Assembly: GCF_947172395.1 (NCBI RefSeq)
Contig: NC_069108.1
Coordinates: 8,009,068-8,073,067 of the forward strand
Length of the DNA: 64,000 nt
Direction of reading: 5' to 3'
DNA from: Bicyclus anynana
Taxonomy: Eukaryota; Arthropoda; Insecta; Lepidoptera; Nymphalidae
The position numbers were made by a program, and so were the translations under genes. Of this stretch, positions 11,500-21,600 are shown piece by piece. Numbering within the stretch: position 1 is the stretch's first letter; every line of letters begins with the position of its first letter. The notes beneath the pieces are model-generated. The model was not told the DNA's origin. It worked only from the letters and a program-made list of their open reading frames with translations, and ran no database searches.

Positions 11500-12270
11500 G
11501 TAGGTAGGTGACATTAAAATCTAAATTATTTAGTTTACCTTTTGAAGGTGACAGATAAAAATCTAATTACAAGCACTTTTGAAACGACAAGGTGACAATA
11601 AAATCAACATTCATATTCCAAATAGTTTACCTTTTCAAAGTGACACGAAAAAATATCATTGAAAATTGTAATTTAAATACTCATTTATGTTAAAGAAACA
11701 TTTATCAATAAGCATTTCAGAAACCGCGAAAGCCTACCTGATATGTGGGCGGTGTAGGGGGTAGTAGCACATGTAAAATTAGTTGACATGTGCTTTATAC
11801 ACGTCAATGTGACACAATACAATCAAAATTCATATTCCAAGCATTTCACTTTTTAAAGGTAATACATTAAAATCTAATTACAAGCACTTTTGAAACGACA
11901 AGGTGACAATAATATCAAAATTTACATTCCAAGTACCTTTAACTTTTAAAGGTGACACATTAAAATCAAAAATAATTTATGTTTTTAAACTATCGTGAGT
12001 GTTATTCATATTAATTGATTATGAAACACGGCTAAAACTCACGTGATAATAGGTCGGAGTATGCCCGACTAGTTTCGAACCTAAGAACCAGCTCATGACT
12101 AAGGGCCCCGTATGGGTTCGAAACTAGTCGGGCATACTCCGACCTAATATCACGTGAGTTTTAGCCGTGTTTCATAATCAATTAATAATTTATGTTTTCA
12201 AACACTTTTGGAACGACAAGGTGACACAATAAAATCACAATTCATATTATAAGTATTTCAGCAACCGTGA
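11500..12270. repeat. Degenerate repeats with a copy of the exon 12 donor edge
   Basis: Words such as CACTTTTGAAACGACAAGGT recur at about 11573, 11884 and 12205. At 11731-11757 there is a copy of GAAAGCCTACCTGATATGTG, the donor and last codons of exon 12 (also 12270-12298). Family F fold-back copy 2 is inserted at 11981-12184. Confidence 0.8.
11981..12184. mobile_element. Fold-back MITE, family F, copy 2
   Basis: A near-perfect palindrome: AATTGATTATGAAACACGGC, ACTCACGTGATAATAGGTCG and GACTAGTTTCGAACC on the left arm are mirrored on the right arm to 12184, around a loop near 12102-12115. Confidence 0.9.
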
Positions 12271-12278
12271 AAGCCTAC

Positions 12279-12368
12279 CTGATATGTGGGCGGTGGGGGA
12301 GGCAGCGACAGCGGCGACGCCACGTGCAGTTGAGCCGGCAGAGCCGCCGACACCAGTCCGCCGCCGCC
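12279..12368 (-). CDS. RNF44: RNF38/44-family gene, exon 12 (polyproline linker)
   Basis: Acceptor GTGTGGTGACAG, donor GTAGGC, 30 codons in phase 0: GGGGLVSAALPAQLHVASPL then SLPPPPPTYQ. The PPPPPTYQ end joins straight to VFLNLLAMFPLSPY of exon 13, matching the Pro-run-then-hydrophobic-block layout of vertebrate RNF38/44. A decayed copy of the donor edge lies at 11731-11757. Confidence 0.87.
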
Positions 12369-12417
12369 CTGTCACCACACAATGGTTAATGTTAATCAAC
12401 TGCCTCATTGAATACTT

Positions 12418-12512
12418 TTTTTTTATTCTTTACAAGATAGCCCTTGACCTCAATCTCACCTGATGGCAAGTGATGATGCAATCTAAGATGGAAGCGGGCT
12501 AACTTGTTAGGA
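12418..12512 (-). mobile_element. SINE family A, 3' fragment
   Basis: ACAAGATAGCCCTTGACC and AAGATGGAAGCGGGCTAACT match the 3' body of SINE A, in reverse; the head is absent. Confidence 0.8.
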
Positions 12513-12565
12513 GTTCTTCTGGTTCATGCCACGCATCGCGCATATTGTCTTTGGTGTTTTGGAGA

Positions 12566-12877
12566 CTCAGACCAATTATAGAAGGACCTGTATCGCACTT
12601 ATAGTCACGAACAAAATTGTCTGTCATTTTCTGAAGAAAACGAGCTTAGATTTGGTATATATCTTATACTAAATTAGAAGTTTTTGCCCGTTTTTTACAC
12701 CAATCAATTACACAAAAAGGTATTTTTACGGAGCTCTTTAACCAACGAACACGATTACAACTATTTAACATCGATTCTATAGAGACAGTTTTTATAATCG
12801 CATTAGATCGTTGATCATATAGTTTGACAGAAAAGTAAAGTATAGCGAGGCAGGTCCTATACAGTAATTGGTCTGAG
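12566..12877 (-). mobile_element. CTCAGACC MITE with 8-bp TSD, copy 1
   Basis: Ends CTCAGACCAATTA and TAATTGGTCTGAG. Flanks TTTGGAGA and TTTTGAGA are an 8-bp duplication with one mismatch. About 312 bp, related to copies at 32454, 41882 and 43985. Confidence 0.87.
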
Positions 12878-12899
12878 TTTTGAGATATAGTGATGTTTT

Positions 12900-13190
12900 G
12901 ACGGCCTCCGTGGCGCAGTGGTATGCGCGGTGGATTTACAAGACGGAGGTCCTGGGTTCGATCCCTGGCTGGGCCGATTGAGGTTTTCTTAATTGGTCCA
13001 GGTCTACCACCCAACCGACAAAGACGTACCGCCAAGCGATTTAGCTTTCCGGTACGATGTCGTATAGAAACCGAAAGGAGTCTGGATTTCATCCTACTCA
13101 CAAGTTAGCCCGTATCCATCTTAGATTACTTCATCACTTACCATCAGGTGAGATTGTAGTCAAGAGCTAACTTGTCAAGAATAAAAAAAA
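12900..13190 (+). mobile_element. tRNA-derived SINE family A
   Basis: Head GCCTCCGTGGCGCAGTGGTA with box B GGTTCGATCCC, then the body and A-rich tail. It lacks a piece between GGTCCAGGTC and CCACCCAACC present in the 3917 copy. Confidence 0.88.
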
Positions 13191-13192
13191 TA

Positions 13193-13495
13193 ATCTATAT
13201 ATATAAAAATGAATTACTGTTCGTTAGTCTCGCTAAAACTCGAGAGCGGCTGAACGGATTTATCTTATCTTGGTCTTCAAATGTTCGAGGGGGTATAGGG
13301 AAGGTTTTAAAGGTGAGAAAAATTAGAATAATTGACGGGAAAAGCATAAAAATAACACTTTTCTATTTCCCATACAAATGTTTCAATAGTCAATTATAGA
13401 TATTAAGGGTAGGGGTAGGGTAGGGTAGGGTAGGGAAATATTGGAATAGGGAAGAATTGCACATACGTCAAAGCGAAGCTTGACGGGTTCGCTAG
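13193..13495 (+). mobile_element. Helitron-like element with TAGGG tract
   Basis: Starts ATCTATATATATAAAAATGA and ends GACGGGTTCGCTAGT. A run of GGGTAGGG units lies at 13405-13436. Confidence 0.6.
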
Positions 13496-13727
13496 TAATA
13501 ATATATTATTTTTATACTAAAATAATGTCCAATAACTTAATCTTAGTCTTTCACTAACTATTACATTTTTAGGTCACTTCGTTTACGTGATTTACCATAA
13601 ATCCCATGACTATGAGAGTGGATCTTAGTTTAGATTTTTTTAATAGGTTTCACCGGCTTCACCACGCTGCTTGTAAAGACTCATTCTGGATCATCTATAT
13701 TCTGCTTTATTTTAGCTGCAATTGGGA

Positions 13728-14212
13728 TGATGACTAGGTTTGAATATATTGATTTTTATGATACATTCGGGTAAATAAGGTCAATGTTAACTAATTTATA
13801 GATAACAAGCAAAGATTGTCTGGATATTTGCAAAATAAATAAGATTATGAAATTTCAAATCTTAAAAATCTTTTATCGTAATTAGATGAAAATTCATACA
13901 GTTTTAGCTTACTTACATTAAATGTGACATTTTTTAATAAATGAACTACATACATAAACGCAGAAATAACAAAGACATTAGTAATTTTGTTTAAACGCCC
14001 ATACAAATCTAACGATCATTAATTGCCTACGACGTCATTAATTGGTACCATTTTGTATGGGGCGTTTTTCAGGGATCCGCAAATCTGACCCTTTAAATCC
14101 CTGTAGCTCCGAAAGTAATGATCGCAGATACCCTGTTACATTTACAAAATTGCTTTACTATTAGCATACTCTTAATTTATATACAATTTAAAAAACTGTC
14201 ATCATCCCTATT
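13728..14212 (+). mobile_element. MITE with GGGATGATGAC termini, copy 2
   Basis: Runs from ATTGGGATGATGACTAGG to CTGTCATCATCCCTATT, about 485 bp and apparently complete. Ends about 25 bp from the exon 11 donor. Confidence 0.88.
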
Positions 14213-14238
14213 ACGCGTAATATTTATCTTCCGTTCAC

Positions 14239-14403
14239 CTGTGCGTGTATGTGGTGCACTGCGTGCGCGTGCGGGTGCGTCGCCCACCGCGGCGCGGCGC
14301 GCACGTAGGGGCGCGCGGCGCGCGAGCCGGCGCCCACCACGCCCACGCCCACGTTGACGCCCACGCCGCCGCCCACGCCCACGCCGCCGCCGTTACGACG
14401 CTG
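14239..14403 (-). CDS. RNF44: RNF38/44-family gene, exon 11 (Gly-Val repeat, tandem acceptor)
   Basis: Fifty-five codons, phase 0: QRRNGGGVGVGGGVGVNVGV, then GVVGAGSRAARPYVRAAPRW, then ATHPHAHAVHHIHAQ. Donor GTGAAC. The acceptor is CCACAGCAG, a NAGNAG pair, so transcripts may include or omit the first Gln codon (start 14403 or 14400). The GV/GGV repeat sits on an imperfect GGCGTG DNA repeat. Confidence 0.85.
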
Positions 14404-14429
14404 CTGTGGAACATATTACAAATACATAT

Positions 14430-14588
14430 TGTAGCTTGGAAAATTCGTTCTTAACACTCCCGATGGTCTGCGGGGGCCGGGAGGGGAGTGGCGACGCCCC
14501 GCGCGCTCGACTTCACACCCGCGCTGTCCTTCCCCTCCCGTCGCCCGCATATCATGGAAGTGTTATGAATGTACTTGCCAAGCTACAG
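14430..14588. mobile_element. Short GC-rich fold-back element beside exon 11
   Basis: Imperfect arms of about 60 bp: GTAGCTTGG...TTAACACTCCCGATGG and GGCCGGGAGGGGAG on the left, their inverse (CTTCCCCTCCCGTCGCCCGC, AGTGTTA, CCAAGCTAC) on the right. It begins about 26 bp upstream of the exon 11 acceptor. Confidence 0.7.
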
Positions 14589-14779
14589 TTGGCTACTGTT
14601 ATATCATAGACGAGACACAATTTACGTTTTCAGAGCAATTGTTATTATATTTTTACGTAGGTGTTATTACATATTGTAGGAAATAGTAGTCTGAGAAGGA
14701 TATTACGTCTGGTGACGCAACTTGTTTCCATAAAGAGTGGGGAATTAGAGAGGGGTAGCGAACGGATATAAGGCACTCG

Positions 14780-15075
14780 TCGTACAATCGGCTTCAGTGT
14801 GCTCGTGGCGTTCGAACCGTCCACATTGCTTGTTGTGTAATTTTTTTATGGGTTACTTGAGTGGATAAGTGGAGTGTTTGTTAACAAACAATGGTACCTT
14901 TAACCCTACACACAACGTTCACAAGTGCGAGACTCCACTCAAGGTCATTCTCTGCCATTCTAGGGTCTTATTTTGGTTACAGTTTGATTTGTTAATTAAG
15001 TTGTCCTGACAAATGTTCTGAATCATATCATCACCTTTGTTCGACATTGGTTTATTTTTGAAATCCACTTCTTAG
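14780..15075 (+). repeat. Interspersed repeat family C, copy 2
   Basis: CTTCAGTGTGCTCGTGGCGT through GTTCGACATTGG. Same orientation as the copy at 3013. Confidence 0.8.
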
Positions 15076-15281
15076 TCTCCTAAAAATATTGTAAAGAGGT
15101 AAAGTTTGTAATATTGTTGGGCGTAATCTATGGGTTTACAAAACCGATTTTGAAAATTCTTTAACACTAGAAAGCCTCGTTAATTGTGAGTGTAATAGGC
15201 TATATTTCATAATCACATTCTCCTGGGAACAGGAACTACGCAGGCCGTCTGCTAGTCAAGTGTAAACTAGTATAAACTCAC

Positions 15282-15347
15282 GTGATGGTGATGCGACAGC
15301 GCATGCCTGGCGTGGTGCGGCGCCATCAGCTCCAGGCCGCCGCGCGC
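15282..15347 (-). CDS. RNF44: RNF38/44-family gene, exon 10
   Basis: Acceptor GCGTTGTCGACAG, donor GTGAGT, 66 nt, phase 0 both ends: ARGGLELMAPHHARHALSHH then HH. Short and His-rich like its neighbours. Its acceptor lies about 50 bp from the 5' breakpoint of an antisense LINE insertion that fills most of the upstream intron. Confidence 0.8.
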
Positions 15348-15394
15348 CTGTCGACAACGCAAGTTAACACACATCAAATATGTGTTATAATAAT

Positions 15395-17344
15395 ATATGT
15401 CGAGCGAACGATTCCGAACGTCGAAAACACGTGATTCACTACAAGCTCCCCACTACAATCTCAATATAAAGGCACGCGCTGCAGCGGCAGGTGAATTCCC
15501 TACCAACGAAGCCCTGCGACACCTTCCCCCGCGAGCAATCGCGACGCTGACGCGGCTCTTCAACGGAATCCTCCGCACTGGGTACTTCCCCTCAGCGTGG
15601 AAGCTCGGCCGAGTCATCCTTCTCCCCAAGCAGGGGAAGAATATACTGCTGCCGGAGAGCTATCGTCCTATCACGTTGCTATCAACCACCTCGAAGATCT
15701 TCGAGAAGTTGCTTCTGCTGCACATCATGCCCCATCTACAGCCACGCGACGAACAGTTTGGTTTCCGCGCCGAACACTCCACTACGCTTCAAGCGACGAG
15801 GGTACTGCACCACCTCGCTGCCGCCCACAACAAGCGAGAACACTCCATTGCAGTATTCCTTGACATGGAGAAAGCGTTTGATCGCGTCTGGCACACCGGA
15901 CTGGTATACAAACTGTCCACGTCTACTACTCCTCGCCGAGTAGTTAAGACTGTGAACAGCTTTCTACAAGACAGACGTTTTCAAGTGGCGGTTGAAGACG
16001 CCCTGTCCACGGAACGACCCATCCGTGCCGGTGTGCCCCAGGGAAGCTGCTTGTCACCCGTCTGCTACAGCAGATACACGGACGACATCCCAGTTGCGAA
16101 CGGCGCCATGCTCGCGCTGTACGCCGACGACGCTGCAATTATCACCACATCGCTGTCGGGCCCACACGCGGCGGTTAAAATGCAGCGCGCACTGGACGCA
16201 CTTCCCCATTGGCTGGAGACCTGGAGACTCAAGGTCAACGTGGCGAAGACTCAGGCGATCTACATTGGGCGGTCTAGAAACCCACCGCCCCCGGTGTCGC
16301 TAAAAGGAGAGACTGTCACGTGGTCCCCGACGGCTAAATACCTCGGGGTAACCATAGACAGGAGACTCTCCATGAGACCTCACGTGAAGAACGTGGTCGC
16401 GCAGACTCGCGCCGCACGGTCCCTTCTATATCCTGTGCTGGCGTCTCACCTGCCGCTCCGTGCGAAACTGGGCGTCTACAAGGCGTACATCCGCACGCGC
16501 CTCACTTACGCAGCCCCGGCGTGGTACGCTTTGGTTAGCGAGTCAGGCCGCATAACGCTGCAGGCACAACAATCGCTGACTCTCCGCACAATTATCTCTG
16601 CCCCACGTTTCGTACGCAACGAGGTGATCTCCAGGGACCTACAAATGGAAAGCCTAGATGACCATGTTCGCCGCCTGAGTATCTCAATGTTCGCTCGCGC
16701 TGACGGAGCGCGATCCCAGCACCTACGAGGCATCGCGCCATACCATCGGCGACCGCCGGACTCACGAGGATTGCCACGAGACCTGATCTCCTGAACACAC
16801 CGGACACGACCACTTCCTCACTGCTGGCTGATGGGCGCTAGTCGGAGTTTCTCCGACGAGCTCGACCTCGCTGAGCAGTGGGCGAAGAATCATCAGGATT
16901 TACTCCCCCCCGCCGCTGTTCCGCGGATCGCCCGCGACATCCGCGGGCTCGATCGCAACACGGCGTGGTATCACCGGATCTGACGAACCCGGATCAGACA
17001 CCACGGACCTAAATAGGCCCCACCCAGCGCCCCGCCTGTCGTTGCAGGCGGCGTTGAACTCCACAGAGAGGGGCCAACGCCCCGATCACTGTTACCCCGT
17101 GACCCGTGAGGGTTACCGAGGAAGACCCGGTCGTCAGGTGAATTCGTAGTCGTGCTGTCGTACAGCACGGACCTCTCTGTGTAGTCGTTACGCTGCTAGC
17201 AAGAATCTAATTGCAAGAATCTAATACTACTAAGCGATAAGGCCGCCTTTTGTATTCTACTTTTTCTTGTGTTTCTGTTTTGCTTGTTTTCTTTTATTTT
17301 TTGTGGTGTACAAATAAAGAGTATTAAATAAAAATAAATAAATA
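15395..17344 (+). mobile_element. 5'-truncated jockey-like LINE insertion
   Basis: It contains the RT reading frame at 15397-16794, a 3' UTR of about 500 bp, the tail GCGATAAGGCCGCCTTTTGT and an AATAAAGAGT...AATAAATAAATAAT end. The endonuclease and 5' part are absent, as in most LINE copies. It sits antisense in the intron between exons 9 and 10. A target duplication was not resolved. Confidence 0.9.
15397..16794 (+). CDS. LINE reverse transcriptase, C-terminal portion (jockey-like)
   Basis: 465 codons without a stop. RT motifs in order: YRPITLLSTTSKIFEK, EQFGFRAEHST, VFLDMEKAFDRVWH (first catalytic Asp), AGVPQGSCLSP, then LYADDAAI with the catalytic YADD box, WRLKVNVAKTQAI and KYLGVTIDRRL. 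The thumb and a C-terminal region to DLIS follow. The apurinic endonuclease domain expected upstream is missing, so the first Met is only the first in a truncated frame. The intact frame suggests a young insertion. It copies LINE RNA into DNA in an active parent; this copy cannot move by itself. Confidence 0.93.
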   Translation: MSSERFRTSKTRDSLQAPHYNLNIKARAAAAGEFPTNEALRHLPPRAIATLTRLFNGILRTGYFPSAWKLGRVILLPKQGKNILLPESYRPITLLSTTSKIFEKLLLLHIMPHLQPRDEQFGFRAEHSTTLQATRVLHHLAAAHNKREHSIAVFLDMEKAFDRVWHTGLVYKLSTSTTPRRVVKTVNSFLQDRRFQVAVEDALSTERPIRAGVPQGSCLSPVCYSRYTDDIPVANGAMLALYADDAAIITTSLSGPHAAVKMQRALDALPHWLETWRLKVNVAKTQAIYIGRSRNPPPPVSLKGETVTWSPTAKYLGVTIDRRLSMRPHVKNVVAQTRAARSLLYPVLASHLPLRAKLGVYKAYIRTRLTYAAPAWYALVSESGRITLQAQQSLTLRTIISAPRFVRNEVISRDLQMESLDDHVRRLSISMFARADGARSQHLRGIAPYHRRPPDSRGLPRDLIS

Positions 17345-17557
17345 ATACTAGTATGAGCAATGGACAAGATGCCGACAATTGTGACGTCACCAATGCTGAC
17401 GTCACTCTTTTTAAAAACCCCTCGGAAACTCCTGCTCCGTTATATATGAAATAAGTGAAGATCTGGCGCAGCCTGCAGGGGAGACAGCGTCCCCTCCCCG
17501 CTGCCCAACATCTCCAGCCGACCCCCCTCCGCTCTCTGCCGACAAACTGTGACTTAC

Positions 17558-17602
17558 CTCCGTCGCCAGTAACAAAGGCGCGTGGTGTAGATCTGGCGCA
17601 GC
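17558..17602 (-). CDS. Candidate 45-nt tandem microexon, unit 1 (last in transcript order)
   Basis: Intact acceptor and GTAAGT donor. It differs from the other units by one base in the body, a CTG-to-TTG change that leaves Leu unchanged, so the peptide is still AAPDLHHAPLLLATE. Confidence 0.45.
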
Positions 17603-17687
17603 CTGCAGGGGAGACAGCGTCCCCTCCCCGCTGCCCAACATCTCCAGCCGACCACCCTCCGCTCTCTGCCGACAAACTGTGATTTAC

Positions 17688-17732
17688 CTCCGTCGCCAGT
17701 AACAGAGGCGCGTGGTGTAGATCTGGCGCAGC
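17688..17732 (-). pseudogene. Damaged tandem microexon, unit 2
   Basis: The 45-nt body is intact, but the acceptor CAG has become CAA (a T at 17733) and the donor is GTAAAT. Splicing at the shifted AAG would remove one base and break the frame, so this unit is probably skipped. Confidence 0.45.
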
Positions 17733-17817
17733 TTGCAGGGGAGACAGCGTCCCCTCCCCGCTGCCCAACATCTCCAGCCGACCCCCCTCCGCTCTCTGCC
17801 GACAAACTGTGACTTAC

Positions 17818-17862
17818 CTCCGTCGCCAGTAACAGAGGCGCGTGGTGTAGATCTGGCGCAGC
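17818..17862 (-). CDS. Candidate 45-nt tandem microexon, unit 3
   Basis: Intact acceptor CCCCTGCAG and donor GTAAGT, with the same 15-residue phase-0 peptide as units 4 and 5. The next unit in transcript order has damaged sites. Confidence 0.45.
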
Positions 17863-17947
17863 CTGCAGGGGAGACAGCGTCCCCTCCCCGCTGCCCAACA
17901 TCTCCAGCCGACCCCCCTCCGCTCTCTGCCGACAAACTGTGACTTAC

Positions 17948-17992
17948 CTCCGTCGCCAGTAACAGAGGCGCGTGGTGTAGATCTGGCGCAGC
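17948..17992 (-). CDS. Candidate 45-nt tandem microexon, unit 4
   Basis: Same acceptor, peptide AAPDLHHAPLLLATE and GTAAGT donor as unit 5, exactly 130 bp away. The spacer to the next unit would be an 85-nt intron, short but within the insect range. Confidence 0.45.
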
Positions 17993-18077
17993 CTGCAGGG
18001 GAGACAGCGTCCCCTCCCCGCTGCCCAACATCTCCAGCCGACCCCCCTCCGCTCTCTGCCGACAAACTGTGACTTAC

Positions 18078-18122
18078 CTCCGTCGCCAGTAACAGAGGCG
18101 CGTGGTGTAGATCTGGCGCAGC
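18078..18122 (-). CDS. Candidate 45-nt tandem microexon, unit 5 (first in transcript order)
   Basis: On the gene strand CTGTCTCCCCTGCAG precedes 45 nt encoding AAPDLHHAPLLLATE, followed by donor GTAAGT. It is phase 0, as are the flanking exons 9 and 10, so inclusion adds 15 residues without a frameshift. Not seen in any transcript; the call rests on splice sites, phase and lack of stops. Confidence 0.45.
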
Positions 18123-18548
18123 CTGCAGGGGAGACAGCGTCCCCTCCCCGCTGCCCAACATCTCCAGCCGACCCCCCTCCGCTCTCTGCCGACAAAATAC
18201 AAAGATACCAACGGCATGACCAAATTACTAATGATAAAAATAAAAGCAGCGCAGAAGAGAGGCCAAAATCAGTAACGTTACACAAAAAGCATGTCATCTG
18301 CTAAGTGTTAATAAATACAATACAATACACTGAAATGGGAGGGATGCGGAAATGTTGGGAGGATGACGTTAAGAAGGCCCCCGGTCCTGAATGAACGAGA
18401 AACGCAAACAGAGAAAAGTAGAGATCGATGAGGGATATGTAAATCTGTAAATTAATTATGAATTAGGTATATAGATGTAAATGTAACCGATCAAAAGTAA
18501 TGAAGGCGCGTTTTATTTATAATTGTCAAGCTTTGTGTGGGCGCTTAC

Positions 18549-18668
18549 TTGCGAGTTGGTGATATAGTGGGTGTGCGGATGGGGGGGCGACGCGAAGGGC
18601 CCCCTAGGCGGCGGAGGGGGCGGGAAGCTGCCGTGGTACTGCAGACCCGCCGCATACACACCGCCCAT
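18549..18668 (-). CDS. RNF44: RNF38/44-family gene, exon 9 (Pro-rich)
   Basis: Acceptor GTTGTGTCGCAG, donor GTAAGC, phase 0 both ends, 40 codons: MGGVYAAGLQYHGSFPPPPP, then PRGPFASPPHPHTHYITNSQ. The FPPPPPP tract is a candidate ligand for proline-binding domains (inference). It is preceded by the longest intron (about 15.4 kb) and followed by the intron carrying the 45-nt candidate microexon array and a LINE. Confidence 0.85.
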
Positions 18669-21600
18669 CTGCGACACAACCATACGATGTAGCACTTATA
18701 CGACGACGGAGCGAGCGAGGGGTGCGACAGGGAAGTTCTACCGGCCCGAAGCTATTTAACCTTTATATTGATGAAAGAAGTGATGTCCAAGTACTTTCAT
18801 AAAAATATACTGTTAGATATTAGGTATTCAAAGGTGCTTTATGTTAGTTAATAAAGCAAAACCCAGACGATCTAAACAAGATGATATTAAAGCGATAAAT
18901 ATGGTAATTTTGAAACTCAATACGTCTTATTTAAGAAAAGACGATTTTGATAATATAAAGAAATACTTGTTCATATAAAAAAGAAATACTTGCATTAAAT
19001 ATTCGGATTATTAATACACAATTGGATATTGATTTGTTCTTTTGAATAGCAAAAATCAAAAATATAATTCTATGTCAATCGCTAACTTGTCGCACCCGAT
19101 CGCTGCAGAAATATATCCACAAATATACAGAAGAGAAGACGTCACGTATTCTTGCTCTATAGAGTTGTTTGTGAACTAAAAGAATTACGTGAAGCTTTCG
19201 ATCTTCTAAATTATAAAATAAACAAAAACCGTAAACCAGAACACAAAGTAGCTAATAAAAAGGCGCCTTTAGATAATTTTATAGCTAAACTAGATTGTCG
19301 TCTCGTTCTTTTATATACATTAAATAAATAAATACATAATATTGATTAGTAAATTAATTGAATAATGTACAATAACAAATACACAGTAATAAGCAAAATA
19401 ATACAAGCCTATAATAATAATAAAAACAATAATAATACTTGTTCACTGTAATTCAAAATAGTGAAATCTAAACCTAGACACAAAATATTTATTAGATGAG
19501 AATAAAAGATAAACTAAAACAAAACAAATGATGAATTCTGAAATATCAACGACAAAATAAATACATATGACATGGTAATCTACTGTATTCAAACAAATCC
19601 AATATTAATAATGATTATAATTAAAAACGTGCACGCATTTCACGTGTCCAACAATAAATAAATAAACTTACATAAATATATTAAATATTATCAAATACAT
19701 ATGTAAATAAACAAACTTTAGAACGAGATAAAAATCTATACAGCACCAGTGCCCCATTCAGTCTTTATGACAAAAAATTATGACGACATTACTCTTTATG
19801 ATGTCAAAAAATGCAGTCAAATTTCAAGTCATAAGCTGTCATAGCAAATAGGGGGTAGTTTAAAAAAACATATTTAAAACGGCGCCCATGTTAATAACCG
19901 CACCCTGAGACGATACTCTGCGCAAAATGTTATTATACCAAAAGATATATCTTCGAATAAGGCTGAGGCTACATATACGCGAGCGACATTGACTATTCAA
20001 GCGATTTAGAAGACAGATAATAATAATATTTTAATACTTCTGATACGATTAGTTTATTACTTAAATATATTTTTAACGTCCGCGTAGAAATCAATTTGTC
20101 CTTAAACTTGCAAGATTTAGACCTCCTTAATCCGGCCCTGTTCTTAACGGATGTCTACTATAACTAACTGCAAAATTTCATCATTATACGTAAAGCGGTT
20201 AAAGATAAAAGGCTAAGTTATTTAATAAATAACATGAAATTGAAAATTTTGAAAAACCCCCGAAGGTCGTGAAGTTATTAATTACACTCTCGATCAAGTC
20301 ATAATATTCTATCTGAGTGCGCTTGAATTTGAGACCCCCGAGTATATTTGCAGATTCGGTTATTGTTCCCAACTTTCACCCCCCAGAACTTTTAAACGAC
20401 TCAACCGATTTTTATCAAACATGTCTACGAGTAAGAACACTCGCACATAAGTATCCTTTCATACAAATCAAACTAGATTGAAATCGCTTCATCCGTTCGG
20501 GAGCTATGGTGTCACAGACAGACAGACAGACAAGTCAAACTTATAACACCCCTCTTTTTGCGTCGAGGGTTAAAAAAGTAAAGAGTGTGAAGATATTTAT
20601 AAGACTGAATTGAAAGCTTCAAGAATCAAACTAGTCATACCCGAAATCCGAAGCATAACAGACATAACTTATGGCAATTAAAAATTTACAGCAGATTCCG
20701 CATTACGCAAACCAAGATTTAAATCTTCTAGACACTATAACCAGCATATTATAAAATACTCGCCCGATATACTACGTTGAAATAAGCTCACTCTAGGGTC
20801 TATGACCTTGAAACTTTTTTTTTTATTTTTAATCGCTTGTCGTCAGTCGCACGAAAATGTAGCCTCTGCCTATCTGAGCATGTCGGTAGGAAACAGCCAA
20901 GTCTAAAGGCGGCGCACCACTATAACCGTGCGAGGTTACTTTGCCCGAGATGTGTTATGGTGTGACCTTGAACGGTAGTAGCAGAGCATGGTAAACTGCC
21001 CAATATGCATGGGAAAGTTATTTTAATCATTTTATTTCTAAACAATTTTCAGTCTGTCTATATAAATGAAAGATTAATTACTTTTTTTAATTTCAAAGCA
21101 TTTAATTAAAACAATCTTCGAGATATTTGTTGATTTCTCGACTGCTTAGTATGTGACGAATAATACTTGAATGTTATATTTAACCTAGCGTACCAAATAG
21201 TTGATTTACATTTGGCTACATTTTTATTTCTTCAGGGCGCAGCTGTCCCCATTCGTGTGAAGAATAATGACCTGAAAACGTTGTGTGTATTGCACGCACA
21301 CTGCTTCGCTTAGACACACCATAACACACCTTAGCTCCGCATTCTCGCGCGTCAATCTCGAACAGCTCTAGTGGACAGCCGGCCTTATTAAAGCGACCAT
21401 CCAAATATTTCAATTTTCATATATAATAATATAGCATCGGTAAACCAATCTACTGATATGCTAAAGCTTGAGTTGCTAGCGATATAAAAGTACGTTTAGA
21501 CGAACAGACAGACTTATAACACGAAACACATTCACAGGGTATTATTATAGGAAAATCGTCGCATGCGGTACACGAATTTTAAAATAAAAAGAAATAAATA

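Larger units (their letters stand above)
17459..18195 (-). repeat. 130-bp tandem array containing candidate microexons
   Basis: About 5.7 near-identical units of 130 bp; AGATCTGGCGCAGCCTGCAG recurs at 17459, 17589, 17719 (one change), 17849, 17979 and 18109. At the low end the copy breaks after AGATCT, leaving an acceptor but no donor (17458-17472). At the high end it breaks at GACAAAA. Each complete unit holds an acceptor, a 45-nt phase-0 body and a donor-like site on the gene strand. The array lies between exons 9 and 10 and ends about 115 bp beyond the 3' tail of the LINE. Confidence 0.97.

Noticed and set aside
14118..14454. Plus-strand open frames rich in Arg/Ala and His at exon 11
   Set aside because: They are GC-rich shadows of the minus-strand exon 11, which has splice sites and a matching phase.
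14467..14557. GC-rich open segment with a pyrimidine-CAG near exon 11 as an extra exon
   Set aside because: It is the arm of a fold-back element and has no convincing donor in phase.
17554..18297. Overlapping minus-strand reading frames of about 115 codons across the 130-bp array
   Set aside because: 130 is not a multiple of 3, so the frames rotate and repeat with the satellite. The splice-bounded 45-nt segments explain the gene strand better.
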